59,043 nt of DNA, from contig PKTK01000009.1 of assembly GCA_002869165.1 (NCBI GenBank), forward strand, positions 1-59,043, given 5' to 3'. The position numbers were made by a program, and so were the translations under genes. The DNA is from Candidatus Parcubacteria bacterium. GTDB taxonomy: Bacteria; Patescibacteria; ABY1; BM507; UBA12075. The notes under the pieces were generated by a model, which had not been told where the DNA came from, searched no databases, and worked only from the letters and a program-made list of their open reading frames with translations. The first letter of the stretch is position 1; each line of letters starts with the position of its first letter. This document shows, piece after piece, positions 10,068 through 19,480 of this stretch.

Positions 10068-10559
10068 ATGAAAATTGTAATTACCTCAGATATTCATGAT
10101 AATATCACAAATTTAAAAACTTGCCTTGATTGGTGTAAAAAAGAAAAAATTGAGACAATGATCTGTTGTGGAGATCTGGCTAGTTTGGATACGCTAGAAA
10201 TTTTAAGTAAGAATTTTCCTGGTCAGATTCATTATGTTTCCGGGAATATGGATTATATTTATCAAGATGATGCCGATGATTTTTCAAACATAAGTCATCA
10301 CGGTGAGGTTGGTCGGGTAGAAATAGCAGGGCTTAATATTGGCATGTGTCATCAACCTTTCAAATTTGATAGAGTTCTTGCTCTTGGTGAATGTGATATT
10401 GTTTTTTATGGCCACACTCATAAACCATGGGAAGAAAATAAAAATGGCGTAAGGTTTGTAAATCCTGGCACCTTGAGCGCCATGTTTTCTCTAGCAACTT
10501 TTGCGGTTTTTGATACAGAGAGAGGGGAGATGGAATTGAAGGTGCTTAACAAACTATAA
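10068..10559 (+). CDS. YfcE/MJ0936-type metallophosphoesterase
   Basis: The 163-residue protein carries the calcineurin-like set in order: SDIHDN (Asp8, His10), CCGDLA, GNMDY, CHQP and GHTHKPW, then the family ending VNPGTLS. This compact form binds two metal ions and acts as a phosphodiesterase on unknown substrates. The start is 11 nt after the P-ATPase stop, so the two are probably co-transcribed. The purine-rich GAAGGAGG sits too far upstream (about 20 nt) to be a normal SD. Confidence 0.9.
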   Translation: MKIVITSDIHDNITNLKTCLDWCKKEKIETMICCGDLASLDTLEILSKNFPGQIHYVSGNMDYIYQDDADDFSNISHHGEVGRVEIAGLNIGMCHQPFKFDRVLALGECDIVFYGHTHKPWEENKNGVRFVNPGTLSAMFSLATFAVFDTERGEMELKVLNKL

Positions 10560-10564
10560 TTTTT

Positions 10565-10677
10565 GTCATTTCGTAAGGAGTCCTGCCTGCCGGTAGGCAG
10601 GGAAACGACTGGAGAAATTCCTTAGATAATATATTTTGCAATGGCCAAGGAATCTCTCCGTTACGCTACGAAATGAC
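10565..10677. repeat. GTCATTTCG palindromic repeat (MITE-like) with GC palindrome
   Basis: The ends GTCATTTCGTAAGGAG and CTACGAAATGAC form inverted repeats around a body of about 110 bp. A GC-rich palindrome CCTGCCTGCCGGTAGGCAGG (10582-10601) sits inside the left arm and looks like a later insertion. A related element at 35035-35116 lacks it. Confidence 0.7.
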
Positions 10678-10692
10678 AAGTAGAAAAAAAAC

Positions 10693-11460
10693 ATGAATAG
10701 TAAAATAAAAAAAATAGCAGAGCAGGCTGCTATGAAGTCTGGTAGAGAACTTAAAAAGATTTATAATAATTTTTCACGTGCTACTGTGTCTTTCAAGTCT
10801 CATCATGAGATTTTGACTAAGGCGGATTTGGCAAGTGAAAAAATTATTATAAATGAAATTAAGAAAAACTTTCCTGAACATCAGATACTGGCCGAAGAGT
10901 CAGGGGACAATAAAAAGCAGTCTGATTATCTTTGGATAATTGATCCAGTTGATGGTACAACCAATTTTTCCATGCACAATCCTCTTTGGGCTGTATCAAT
11001 TGGAGTAGCTCATAAAGGCAAGCTAGTTTTTGGTTTGGTGCACGCGCCAATTTTAGGAGAAACTTTTGTGGCAGAGCTTGGTTGTGGTGCTAGAATGAAT
11101 GGCAAAAAAATAAAAGTCTCCAATATCAAAAAAGACAGAGCAATAAATACTTTTTGTCATTCAGGTGAGCAAAAAGATATTCGCCAGGCCACCAAATATC
11201 ACAGGCATCAAAAGCTTCACGGCTTTGATTGCCGGCAAATTGGTTCCGCATCAATTGAGCTTGCATATGTGGCTTGTGGTAGAGTGGAATCTATTATGAT
11301 ACCAGGAGCACATGCTTGGGATGTGGCGGCTGGTGTTCTACTAGTATCTGAAGCAGGAGGACGAGTCACTAATTTTGAAAACAAAAAATGGAACCTAGAA
11401 AGTAGAGATATTTTAGCTAGTAATGGATTAGTTCATAAAAATATTATAAACTTACTTTAA
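10693..11460 (+). CDS. Inositol monophosphatase-family phosphatase
   Basis: The 255-residue protein has the metal-dependent Li+-sensitive phosphatase motifs: AEESGD (about residues 67-72), WIIDPVDGTTNF (about 81-92) and HAWDVAAGVLLVSEAGG near residue 215. Enzymes of this family dephosphorylate inositol phosphate, fructose-1,6-bisphosphate or PAP. SuhB-like members can also act in RNA metabolism. The substrate cannot be decided here. The start at 10693 has no SD and lies just beyond the palindromic repeat. Confidence 0.9.
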   Translation: MNSKIKKIAEQAAMKSGRELKKIYNNFSRATVSFKSHHEILTKADLASEKIIINEIKKNFPEHQILAEESGDNKKQSDYLWIIDPVDGTTNFSMHNPLWAVSIGVAHKGKLVFGLVHAPILGETFVAELGCGARMNGKKIKVSNIKKDRAINTFCHSGEQKDIRQATKYHRHQKLHGFDCRQIGSASIELAYVACGRVESIMIPGAHAWDVAAGVLLVSEAGGRVTNFENKKWNLESRDILASNGLVHKNIINLL

Positions 11461-11511
11461 AATATTGTAAAATGTACTTAAATATATTTGAATGAAGTTA
11501 AATTAGATTTT

Positions 11512-13077
11512 ATGAAAATTAAAAGCATTTTTTTACTTTTAACTTTTTTGTTAGTTAATTTTTTACCCTTAATGAAAGTATCAGCTAGCCAAGGGGATAT
11601 GTGGTTAAATCCTACATCAATTAGTATTGATGCAAGTCAAAATTTTAATATGGAAATTAGAATTGATATTGGTAGTATCGAATTGGGGGCCTTTGATATT
11701 TATTTTGATTTTGATGCCAGTGATGTGGAGATAAATACATCTAGTGGAGAAGATGGAGTAAGTCTAGGAGTAGACGCTTCGAATTATACAGTATTATCAA
11801 ATCCTGATGATTTATCAAATGGCCATTTCAGAATAGCCGGAATCTGTGCTCAAAATTGTGCAGATGGTTCAGATGAGCATTTACTTACAGTCCACCTTAG
11901 TTCGTTGTCAGGATTTACCAGTGGCTCAGCTAGTCTTTCCCTTCGAGTGAATGAATTAGCTGACACATTGGGAAGCTCAATTAGCGCAGGAACTTTAGGT
12001 TCAGCTACGGTTAGCGCTAATGAAGTAGATGAAGAAGCACCAACTAGATCAAATCCGTTACCAAATTCTGAATTAGAAGTAGGAACAACTAATACAATTA
12101 TATCTTTGTCTACTAATGAAAATGCAACTTGTAAATATGACACTAATCCAGGTTTGAGTTATGCTTCAATGTCGAATGCTTTTACGATCACTGGTGGAGT
12201 AACTCATAGCAAAACAGTGAATGGATTAGCTAATGGTGGTTCATATAATTATTATGTGAAATGCATGGACTCAGAATCAAATATAAATAGTGGCGATTAT
12301 TTGATCTCCTTTACAGTTGCTCAAGTTGTTACAGATTCTAGTTCTTCTGATGACACAACAAGCTCATCTGACACAACAAGTTCTTCTGATTCTAGCTCTT
12401 TAGATACAACAAGTTCACCTTATTCTACGGAGTCTAGTCAGGAAGAGCAAAATCCTAGTGAAGAAAACTATATTGTTGCCACTCAAAAATCGTTTAGAGG
12501 AAGTATTTTGAGCGTGAAGGATAGTGGGTTATATACAAGACTTAAGGGTAAGATACTTTTAAAAGTTGAAGATAATGGCAGAGCTTATTATATAAATCCT
12601 AGCACCGAAGAGGGATATTATTTAGGTAGACCAAGAGATGCTTTTTCCGTGATGAGGGAGCAAGGCATAGGTATAAGTAATAATGATTTAAAAAAACTAC
12701 CTATCGGTTTGAGTGGTATCAGTGGAACTGATACAGATGGAGATGGTTTGTCTGACATATTTGAAGAAGCAATTGGAACAAATGTAAATAGCAAAGATTC
12801 AGATTCAGACGGATTTGAAGATAAGCTTGAAGTTGAAAATGGTTTTAGTCCACTGGGTTCTGGAGCTATGACAACAGATAAAACATTCGCAGATAAACAT
12901 TTTGGAAAAATATTTTTGCAAGTTGAAAGCAAAGGAGAAGCATGGTATATACTTGACGGTAAAAGATATTATTTAGGTAGACCTAATGATGCCTTTGATA
13001 TAATGCGAACTTTGAGCCTAGGTATTTCAAATGCTGATTTTGATAGATTTGTTACAGAGACTGAAATAGATGAGTAG
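11512..13077 (+). CDS. Secreted surface protein with TSP3 repeat and two YYLGRP modules
   Basis: A signal peptide (MKIKSIFLLLTF..., cleavage probably after KVSA) precedes a cohesin-like beta domain (about residues 30-170), an Fn3-like segment, and a Ser/Thr/Asp linker (SSSDDTTSSSDTTSSSD). A Ca2+-binding TSP3 stretch follows (TDTDGDGLSDIFEEAIGTN, then DSDSDGFEDKLE). It is flanked by two copies of a module of about 45 residues containing GKI.L.VE..G.A.YI and YYLGRP.DAF..MR. I know that module from surface proteins of Patescibacteria; its role is unknown. ATG 11512 is preferred over TTG 11488 because it gives a clean signal peptide. A terminator follows. Confidence 0.82.
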   Translation: MKIKSIFLLLTFLLVNFLPLMKVSASQGDMWLNPTSISIDASQNFNMEIRIDIGSIELGAFDIYFDFDASDVEINTSSGEDGVSLGVDASNYTVLSNPDDLSNGHFRIAGICAQNCADGSDEHLLTVHLSSLSGFTSGSASLSLRVNELADTLGSSISAGTLGSATVSANEVDEEAPTRSNPLPNSELEVGTTNTIISLSTNENATCKYDTNPGLSYASMSNAFTITGGVTHSKTVNGLANGGSYNYYVKCMDSESNINSGDYLISFTVAQVVTDSSSSDDTTSSSDTTSSSDSSSLDTTSSPYSTESSQEEQNPSEENYIVATQKSFRGSILSVKDSGLYTRLKGKILLKVEDNGRAYYINPSTEEGYYLGRPRDAFSVMREQGIGISNNDLKKLPIGLSGISGTDTDGDGLSDIFEEAIGTNVNSKDSDSDGFEDKLEVENGFSPLGSGAMTTDKTFADKHFGKIFLQVESKGEAWYILDGKRYYLGRPNDAFDIMRTLSLGISNADFDRFVTETEIDE

Positions 13078-13102
13078 TATAACTAAAGTAAATAACAAAA
13101 AG

Positions 13103-13128
13103 ACTTCGTAATCAGTGAAGTTTTTTTT
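13103..13128 (+). terminator. Intrinsic terminator
   Basis: ACTTC...GAAGT stem followed by T8, just downstream of the surface protein gene. Confidence 0.75.
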
Positions 13129-13130
13129 GT

Positions 13131-13159
13131 TTGACAATTCTTAAGATTTCTAATAATAT
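13131..13159 (+). promoter_or_regulatory. Sigma70-type promoter
   Basis: TTGACA, a 17-nt spacer, then TAATAT. It begins three bases after the preceding terminator's T-tract and about 37 nt before the ATG at 13196. Confidence 0.7.
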
Positions 13160-13195
13160 CTACACAAATAGATCTTTAAAAAAAGGAGAGAATAG

Positions 13196-13726
13196 ATGAA
13201 GAAAATTGAACTTAGTAGAAAGTTTACATTTTTATTTATTGGTTTTTTAGGATTGATTCTTGCATTTAATTTAGCGATGTTGATGGGCAATATCTTAGAA
13301 AAAATTACCTATAGCATGTCGAGCATTTATCTTTTAATATGTCTGAGTGTAATTATTTTTTCTGTGCTTGTGTTTTTGTTTTTTTATATTAATATTTTGA
13401 CATATGAAGCAGCCTTAAAAAGACAAAAAGATAATTTTAAAAAACTAAACGAAAGTAAAAAGAAATACGAATATATTTATTCCTTAAATAAAGAGGATTT
13501 TGTTCAATATGTAAAAGAGAATTTTAGTCTGATTCATGAAAAAGAACAGGATTTCAAATTATCATTAAAAGAAGGAATTGACTTGATTTTTGATGAAAAT
13601 GAAATAAAGGAAAAAACTTGGAAGAAAATTCAGGAAAAAAGAAACAATATATTTAACCAAAAAACCCTAAAAAAACCGTGGCAGTATAGTTTTCTAGCTA
13701 GGATGCTTCGACATAAAGAATATTAG
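13196..13726 (+). CDS. Hypothetical two-helix membrane protein with charged cytoplasmic tail
   Basis: The 176 residues comprise two membrane segments (about 10-32 and 42-66) and a long Lys/Glu-rich, probably coiled-coil tail (residues 70-165). The gene has its own promoter, a strong SD (AAAAAAAGGAGAG, spacing about 7) and a following terminator, so it is an independent unit. I recognise no family. Confidence 0.7.
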   Translation: MKKIELSRKFTFLFIGFLGLILAFNLAMLMGNILEKITYSMSSIYLLICLSVIIFSVLVFLFFYINILTYEAALKRQKDNFKKLNESKKKYEYIYSLNKEDFVQYVKENFSLIHEKEQDFKLSLKEGIDLIFDENEIKEKTWKKIQEKRNNIFNQKTLKKPWQYSFLARMLRHKEY

Positions 13727-13738
13727 TTGCAAGCTAAG

Positions 13739-13766
13739 TTTCAGTATTTTGCTGAAATATTTTTAT
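13739..13766 (+). terminator. Probable intrinsic terminator
   Basis: TTTCAG...CTGAAA stem followed by a T-rich tract. Confidence 0.55.
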
Positions 13767-13845
13767 TGATATTTTATAGATCAAATTGGTATTCAAAACT
13801 ATATTACTAATTGTTGTTTTATTTTTAAATAAATGGAGGTTTTTT

Positions 13846-14241
13846 ATGATAAGTTTAGTTATATCTGGTTTGGTTGGATTTTGTTTAATTTCAATTGTCT
13901 GTTTAGGCTTTATAAAAAGAGCTAGAAAATATGAGCAATTTCGTGGATATCAAGAAAGATACATAGGTGCTGACCATGGTCTCCCTTGTACATCAGTTAT
14001 TTACTTTGGGGACGATTTGGTTGAAGAAATTGTAAAACAGAAATATGTAATGAATCCAATAAATGGAGAAAAGATATTTTGGGATGATGTAAGACATGTT
14101 AATGAAAAAGAACCCTATTGTAAAATAATTTCTATGTTTGAATATGGTTGCTCCGATCTAGATAAAATAACAAGGAGTATTGTATATTTGCCGCTCGAGG
14201 AATGCAATGCTTTAATTCGTAAAAAACTTGATTTACCATAA
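13846..14241 (+). CDS. Hypothetical membrane-anchored small protein
   Basis: One N-terminal helix (MISLVISGLVGFCLISIVCL) anchors a soluble domain of about 105 residues with no recognised motif. Notable residues are Cys48, Cys92 and Cys101. ATG 13846 is chosen over the upstream reading-frame start at 13786 because GGAGG lies 7 nt before it and the anchor begins there. The product is 131 residues, bounded by a terminator. Confidence 0.7.
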   Translation: MISLVISGLVGFCLISIVCLGFIKRARKYEQFRGYQERYIGADHGLPCTSVIYFGDDLVEEIVKQKYVMNPINGEKIFWDDVRHVNEKEPYCKIISMFEYGCSDLDKITRSIVYLPLEECNALIRKKLDLP

Positions 14242-14248
14242 GTGCATA

Positions 14249-14275
14249 AGACTTCGTTAATTCGGAGTCTTTTTT
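14249..14275 (+). terminator. Intrinsic terminator
   Basis: AGACTTCG-ttaatt-CGGAGTCT followed by T5. The stem sequence resembles the terminator at 13103, as if copied. Confidence 0.8.
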
Positions 14276-14312
14276 ATTTGTCAAAAAAACAATGCTTGAT
14301 TATAATAAAAAT

Positions 14313-14870
14313 ATGGAAAAATTAAACAATCAAGAAAAGAAAAAACTTTTAGAGGTCGCTAGTTTAGCCATAAAAGATTTTGTTTTACGTGGTGAGAAAA
14401 ATGATTTTGTAGCTGAAGGAGTTTTGGGTGAAAAACGAGCTGTTTTTGTGACAATATATAAGCATGGATCTTTACGTGGTTGTATAGGGCAAATCATAGC
14501 ACCTAGTAAAACATTAATAGAAAATGTTCGTGATATGGCGATAGCAGCAGCTACTGAGGATTTTCGTTTTGATCCTGTTAGAGCAGAAGAACTTGATGAA
14601 TTGGAAATTGAAATTTCTATTTTGAGCCCAACAGAGAAAATTGATTCTTGGGAAGAGCTAGAATTGGGTAAACACGGAGTTATTGTATCTCAAGGAAGAA
14701 ACAGTGGAGTGTTCTTGCCTCAAGTAGCCCATGACACTGGTTGGAACTTGCAAGAGTTTTTAGAGCATTTATGTGAAGAGAAAGCAGGATTAAATAAGAA
14801 TTCATATAAAGACCCAGATACGGTGATTGAAGTGTTTAGCGTTGAGTCATTTAAGTCATGTATCACATAA
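14313..14870 (+). CDS. amrA: AMMECR1-domain protein
   Basis: The protein of about 185 residues has the AMMECR1 core: the invariant LRGCIG (about residues 56-61), a DMAIAAATEDFRF segment, LEIEISILSPTEKI, and GVFLPQVAHDTGWN near the end. Members named AmrA are linked genetically with a MEMO protein and a radical SAM protein, but neither partner is in this window. The reaction is unknown in bacteria. ATG 14313 is preferred because homology starts at EKLNNQEKKKLLE; an ATG at 14292 adds seven residues. Confidence 0.85.
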   Translation: MEKLNNQEKKKLLEVASLAIKDFVLRGEKNDFVAEGVLGEKRAVFVTIYKHGSLRGCIGQIIAPSKTLIENVRDMAIAAATEDFRFDPVRAEELDELEIEISILSPTEKIDSWEELELGKHGVIVSQGRNSGVFLPQVAHDTGWNLQEFLEHLCEEKAGLNKNSYKDPDTVIEVFSVESFKSCIT

Positions 14871-14900
14871 CACATAACACATATCACATATTATTCCTTT

Positions 14901-15007
14901 GTCATCCTGGGGCCTGGAGCGTAAGCGGAAGGAACCTGGGATCCACCGTGTAAAAAACGTTACTGGATTTCAGATTCTTTTCACTTTGTTATGAGCCCCA
15001 GAATGAC
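14901..15007. repeat. GTCATCCTGGGG palindromic repeat (MITE-like)
   Basis: Inverted ends GTCATCCTGGGG and CCCCAGAATGAC. The body CTGGAGCGTAAGCGGAAGG matches the element at 45170-45275 nearly base for base, so these two are one family. A degenerate CACATAACACAT tract flanks it on the left. Confidence 0.75.
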
Positions 15008-15016
15008 AAAAATAAA

Positions 15017-15041
15017 AACAGGCCTGAAGGCCTGTTTTGTG
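15017..15041. terminator. Bidirectional terminator between amrA and uvrA
   Basis: AACAGGCCT-ga-AGGCCTGTT with A-run before and T-run after, between two convergent genes. Confidence 0.75.
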
Positions 15042-15062
15042 ATATGGGCTGTGTGATATGTG

Positions 15063-17948
15063 TTATGTGCTGATGGCTTTTTTCAAGAACTTGCCAGTAT
15101 GACTTTCTTTGCATTCAGCTACTTCAAGAGGTGTTCCTTCGACCACTATCTCACCACCTTTGTCTCCACCTTCTGGTCCCATGTCTATAATGTGATCAAC
15201 TGATTTTATTACATCTAGATTATGCTCAATTATCAATATTGTATTTCCTTTGTCAGCAAGTTTGTTTAGAACTCCAAGAAGCCTCTTAATATCGTCAATA
15301 TGTAGACCAGTGGTAGGTTCATCTAGAATGTAGATGGTTTTACCCGTTGCTCGTCTGGATAGTTCGGTGGCTAGTTTGACTCTTTGGGCTTCTCCACCTG
15401 ATAGAGTCGTTGCAGATTGACCAAGTTTGATATATCCAAGTCCCACCTCTACTAGAGTTTTGAGCTTGTTGTGAATAGCTGGGATGTTTTTGAAAAAGAA
15501 ACAAGCATCTTCAATCGTCATATTGAGAACATCAGATATATTTTTGCCTTTATAGTGAATATCTAGAGTTTCTTTGTTGAATCTAGAACCGTGACAAACC
15601 TCACACTCCACATAAACATCAGGCAAAAACTGCATTTCGATCTTTACCATACCGTCACCGTTACAGGCTTCACATCTTCCGCCTATTACATTGAATGAAA
15701 ATCTGCCAGCTTTGTAGCCTTTAATTTTTGATTCAGGTAGACTAGCAAAAAGATCTCTGATAGGAGTAAAGGCACCGGTATAGGTAACTGGATTTGATCT
15801 AGGAGTTCTGCCAATAGGAGATTGGTCAATATTAATAACTTTATTAATATATCCTAGCCCTTCGATAGAATCATGTTTTCCAGGATCATCTTTGGCGCGA
15901 TAAAATTTTTTGTTCAAAGACTTGGCTAATATGTCAGTCATCAGAGTTGATTTACCAGAACCGGATACTCCAGTGATAGCAATAAATTTTCCCAAAGGAA
16001 TTTTTACATCTATGTTTTTTAGATTGTGCTCCTTGGCTCCTTTTATGATAATGTTTTTATTTAAACCTTTGCGAAACTTTTTTGGTATTTCAATTTTTAA
16101 TTCTCCAGACAAATACTTTCCTGTTAGAGATTTCTTGTTCGATTTTATTTTTGCTGGAGTGCCATGAGCAATGATTTCACCACCCTTAGCCCCAGCCCCA
16201 GGTCCAACATCAATTATATAGTCTGAAGCTTGCATAGTGGCATCATCATGCTCGACTACAATTACAGTATTACCATTATCTCTAAGTGTCTTTAAAGTTT
16301 TTATCAGCTTGTCATTATCTCTTTGGTGAAGGCCAATTGATGGCTCATCCAGGATGTAGAGAACACCAACTAGTTTGGTGCCGATTTGATTAGCGAGTCT
16401 AATTCGTTGCGCTTCACCACCTGAGAGAGTATTAGCAGCTCTATCTAGAGTTAGATAATTTAGACCAACATTAAGTAAAAACTCAAGTCTTGAACAGATT
16501 TCTTTTATTATTTGATTTGATATTTTTTTGTCTCTGGCACTTAAACTATTACCAGTAGCTAATTTTTCAAAATACTTTTTAGCATCTCTTATGGTTTTGG
16601 TAGAGACATCGTGTATAGATTCGTCTAATATAGTTACACCCAAAACTTCTTTTTTTAGTCTTTTTCCTCCACAAGCAGGACAAGGCAGGACTCTCATATA
16701 TTGTTCAATATCTTTTCTAATATAATCAGAGTCAGTTTGTTGGTACCTTCGTTCCAGATTATTGATAACTCCTTCAAAGCCTGTGGCCAACTCTCCTTGG
16801 AAGCGGTCACTTTCATATTCTACATTGTAATTTTTGTCACCAGAACCGTAGAGAACTATATCAAGTTGTTTTTTGCTCAAGTCTTTAATGGGAGTATTTA
16901 AATCAAAGCCATTGTTTTCTGCCACAGTTCCTAAGATGCGCATGTGCCAGGTCTGTCCGCTAGTATGAGCATGCGACCACGGTTTGATAGCACCTTGAGC
17001 AATGGTCAAGTTTGGATTTAGAATTAGTTTAGGGTCTATCTCTTGCTTAGTTCCTAGTCCTGAACACTCTTCACAAGCACCGTGAGGAGAGTTAAAAGAA
17101 AAGCTTCTTGGCTCAAGTTCATTTAACGAAATACCACAGTCTGGGCAAGCAAAAAGTTGAGAAAAAGTAATAGCAGGATCTTTTTTGGTGGCCTTTTCCA
17201 TTTTTTCAGCCTCCAATATACTTACCAATCCATCAGAATACTCTAGTGCTTTTTCAATTGAATCAATTAAACGAGCTTTATCGTCTTTGTCAGCGCTTAT
17301 TACAAGTCTATCTATTACAATGTCTAGATTGTGTTTTTTTTGCTTGTTTATTTCCAGATCATTGAATTCTTGCAAGCGAAGAACAGTACCATCAAAGCGG
17401 ACTCGTTTGAAACCAGCTTTAGCTATTGGGGTGATATGATTTTTGTGCTCACCTTTTTTGTCTTTTACAATCGGTGAAAGAACTAATATATCTTTGTCTA
17501 AAAATTTCTTTTCAATTTGTTTGACCATTTCATCAATAGCGAATGGTTTGATAATATTTCCACAGTCAGGACAATGAGGCACACCAATACGAGCAAAAAG
17601 AAGACGCATGTAGTCATAAATTTCAGTTACTGTTCCAACGGTTGAGCGAGGGTTGCGGGGAGCAGTTTTTTGGTCAATGGAAATAGCTGGAGAGAGCCCC
17701 TCAATAGAATCAACATCAGGTTTGTCCATAAGGCCAAGAAACTGCCTAGCATAGGCAGACAGAGACTCTACATATCTTCTCTGTCCTTCAGCGTAGATTG
17801 TATCAAAAGCAAGAGAGGATTTACCTGATCCAGATAGACCAGTGATTACCACAAATTTGTCTCTTGGTATTTCTACATCAACGTTTTTAAGATTATGTAC
17901 CCGAGCACCTTTTACAACAATTGATGTTTTTTTGTTATTTTTCGCCAT
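15063..17948 (-). CDS. uvrA: UvrABC system protein A
   Basis: The 961-residue protein is full length. The first ABC half has Walker A GLSGSGKSSLAFDTIYAEGQ near residue 34 and signature LSGGEAQRIRLANQIG. The second half has GVSGSGKSTLMTDIL and LSGGEAQRVKLATELS. Zinc modules are visible (CPDC...CEEC in half one, CEAC...CEVC in half two). As a dimer it scans DNA for bulky lesions and loads UvrB; uvrB and uvrC are not in the window. A good minus-strand promoter (18052-18080) lies about 100 nt upstream. I see no LexA-type palindrome in that leader. Confidence 0.98.
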   Translation of the reverse strand: MAKNNKKTSIVVKGARVHNLKNVDVEIPRDKFVVITGLSGSGKSSLAFDTIYAEGQRRYVESLSAYARQFLGLMDKPDVDSIEGLSPAISIDQKTAPRNPRSTVGTVTEIYDYMRLLFARIGVPHCPDCGNIIKPFAIDEMVKQIEKKFLDKDILVLSPIVKDKKGEHKNHITPIAKAGFKRVRFDGTVLRLQEFNDLEINKQKKHNLDIVIDRLVISADKDDKARLIDSIEKALEYSDGLVSILEAEKMEKATKKDPAITFSQLFACPDCGISLNELEPRSFSFNSPHGACEECSGLGTKQEIDPKLILNPNLTIAQGAIKPWSHAHTSGQTWHMRILGTVAENNGFDLNTPIKDLSKKQLDIVLYGSGDKNYNVEYESDRFQGELATGFEGVINNLERRYQQTDSDYIRKDIEQYMRVLPCPACGGKRLKKEVLGVTILDESIHDVSTKTIRDAKKYFEKLATGNSLSARDKKISNQIIKEICSRLEFLLNVGLNYLTLDRAANTLSGGEAQRIRLANQIGTKLVGVLYILDEPSIGLHQRDNDKLIKTLKTLRDNGNTVIVVEHDDATMQASDYIIDVGPGAGAKGGEIIAHGTPAKIKSNKKSLTGKYLSGELKIEIPKKFRKGLNKNIIIKGAKEHNLKNIDVKIPLGKFIAITGVSGSGKSTLMTDILAKSLNKKFYRAKDDPGKHDSIEGLGYINKVINIDQSPIGRTPRSNPVTYTGAFTPIRDLFASLPESKIKGYKAGRFSFNVIGGRCEACNGDGMVKIEMQFLPDVYVECEVCHGSRFNKETLDIHYKGKNISDVLNMTIEDACFFFKNIPAIHNKLKTLVEVGLGYIKLGQSATTLSGGEAQRVKLATELSRRATGKTIYILDEPTTGLHIDDIKRLLGVLNKLADKGNTILIIEHNLDVIKSVDHIIDMGPEGGDKGGEIVVEGTPLEVAECKESHTGKFLKKAIST

Positions 17949-18339
17949 ACTATATTAAGTAATGTTTTTTAAAATCTCGCCTTTTTAAAGGGAGTACCCG
18001 AAGGGGATGGAGTTTTGTAATACTATTTTATCATTTTTAACGACGGGCTTTATTATACATTCTTTTTATATTATTTGCAAGGGGTTTACTATCTACAAAA
18101 TTTAAAAAAATAGATTATAATTTATTTTTTCTTTTTAATATTCTTTATTTGTAAATTTTTCATCTAATAATAGTAAAGTATTGACATTTTTTACAAAATA
18201 TTTTTTTCTTGTCAGGGTTTTGGATTGTTGCTAAGATAAGAGTATCTTAAATCAATTAAGAATTAAGAGTTAAGAATTACCAATTTAGTAGCATTTAGCG
18301 TGTCATTCCTTTCGCAATGACAATAAAGATATAAAATAT
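17949..18339. other. Intergenic region between divergent uvrA and rmuC
   Basis: It contains the uvrA promoter and AT-rich sequence with a TTGACA at 18182, whose -10 partner is unclear. There is also a short truncated GTCATTCC...GCAATGAC repeat at 18301-18323, just before rmuC. No gene seen. Confidence 0.6.
18052..18080 (-). promoter_or_regulatory. uvrA promoter
   Basis: On the minus strand: TTGCAA (18075-18080), a 17-nt spacer, TATAAT (18052-18057). The predicted transcript starts near 18045, about 95 nt before the uvrA ATG. Confidence 0.65.
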
Positions 18340-19460
18340 ATGGATATACAATTAATTATTCAAATACTTATAGTTATAGCTCTTGGTGTGGTTATTTACC
18401 TTTTGCTTAACAAAAAAGATGAGAGCAAAAATGACAATGAAGCCTTGGTGTCTTTGAAAGAAAATATTAAGTTTTTGAGTGAGCAGAATAATAGTCTTAG
18501 AAAAGAGATTGATAATAAATTGTCAGAAACTCACAAAGTATCACAAGATCAGTTTGTGAAAACTGCGGGCATGATGCAGTCAATTAACAAACAAACCCAA
18601 GAAGCCATGAATGCCGTACATAAACAAAGCCAAGACGTAATAGCTCAAGTTACAGAAAAGCTTACCAAGCTTGATGAGACCAACAAGCAGGTTGTGAATT
18701 TTTCATCTCAGCTTCAGAATTTGCAGGATATATTAAAAATCCAAAACAACGTGGAGTATTGGGAGAGTATTATCTAGAAGAAACACTCAAGAATGTTTTG
18801 CCACCAAATTCTTACGAAATGCAGTATAGTTTCAAGGACGGCTCGATTGTTGATGCGATTGTTAAAGTGAAAGACAAGATTATTCCGATCGATTCTAAGT
18901 TTTCACTTGAAAACTATGAAAGAATTTTGAATTGCAACAACAAAGAAGAAAGAGAAAAGTTAGAACGAGCCTTTAAGCAAGACTTGAAGATTCGCATTGA
19001 TGAAACAAGCAAATATGTAAAGCCCAATGAAGGTACGATGGATTTTGCTTTTATGTTTATTCCTTCAGAGTCAATTTATTATGATTTACTTATAAACAAA
19101 GTTGGAGCAGTTCAGGTAAATACTCGAGATTTGATTGAGTATGCCTTCAAAGACAGACGAGTTATTATAGTTTCACCAACATCATTTTTGGCTTATTTAC
19201 AAACTGTACTTCAGGGCCTTAGAGCTTTACAAATTGAGGAGAGTGCCAAGGAGATCAAGTCCAATGTTGAAAAATTAGGTAGACACATTCTAAGTTATGA
19301 GTCATTTATCAAAAAACTTGGCACATCTATGTCAACTACTGTTAATCATTACAACAATGCTTATAAAGAATTTAATAAAATAAATAAAGATGTGTTGAGA
19401 ATTGCAGGTGGTGAGAACGAGGTTGATCCGATGGTAATCGATAGACCAAAGACAGAGTAA
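18340..19460 (+). CDS. rmuC: RmuC-family recombination protein, frameshifted
   Basis: The protein has an N-terminal membrane helix, a coiled-coil region (residues 25-125) and the RmuC nuclease-fold domain (DGSIVDAIVKVKDKIIPIDSK, then FMFIPSESIYYDLL, then VIIVSPTSFLAYLQTVLQG). The frame breaks at the A-run 18735-18739. As read, frame 1 ends at 18777. Adding one A restores LKNPKQRGVLGEYYLEETL, the conserved RmuC entry motif, and joins the second frame (from 18759). The total is about 373 residues. RmuC limits inversions at short inverted repeats, which is notable in a genome full of palindromes. A homopolymer base-call error is the simplest explanation. Confidence 0.85.
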
Positions 19461-19480
19461 ATTTTTTAATTATTAATATA

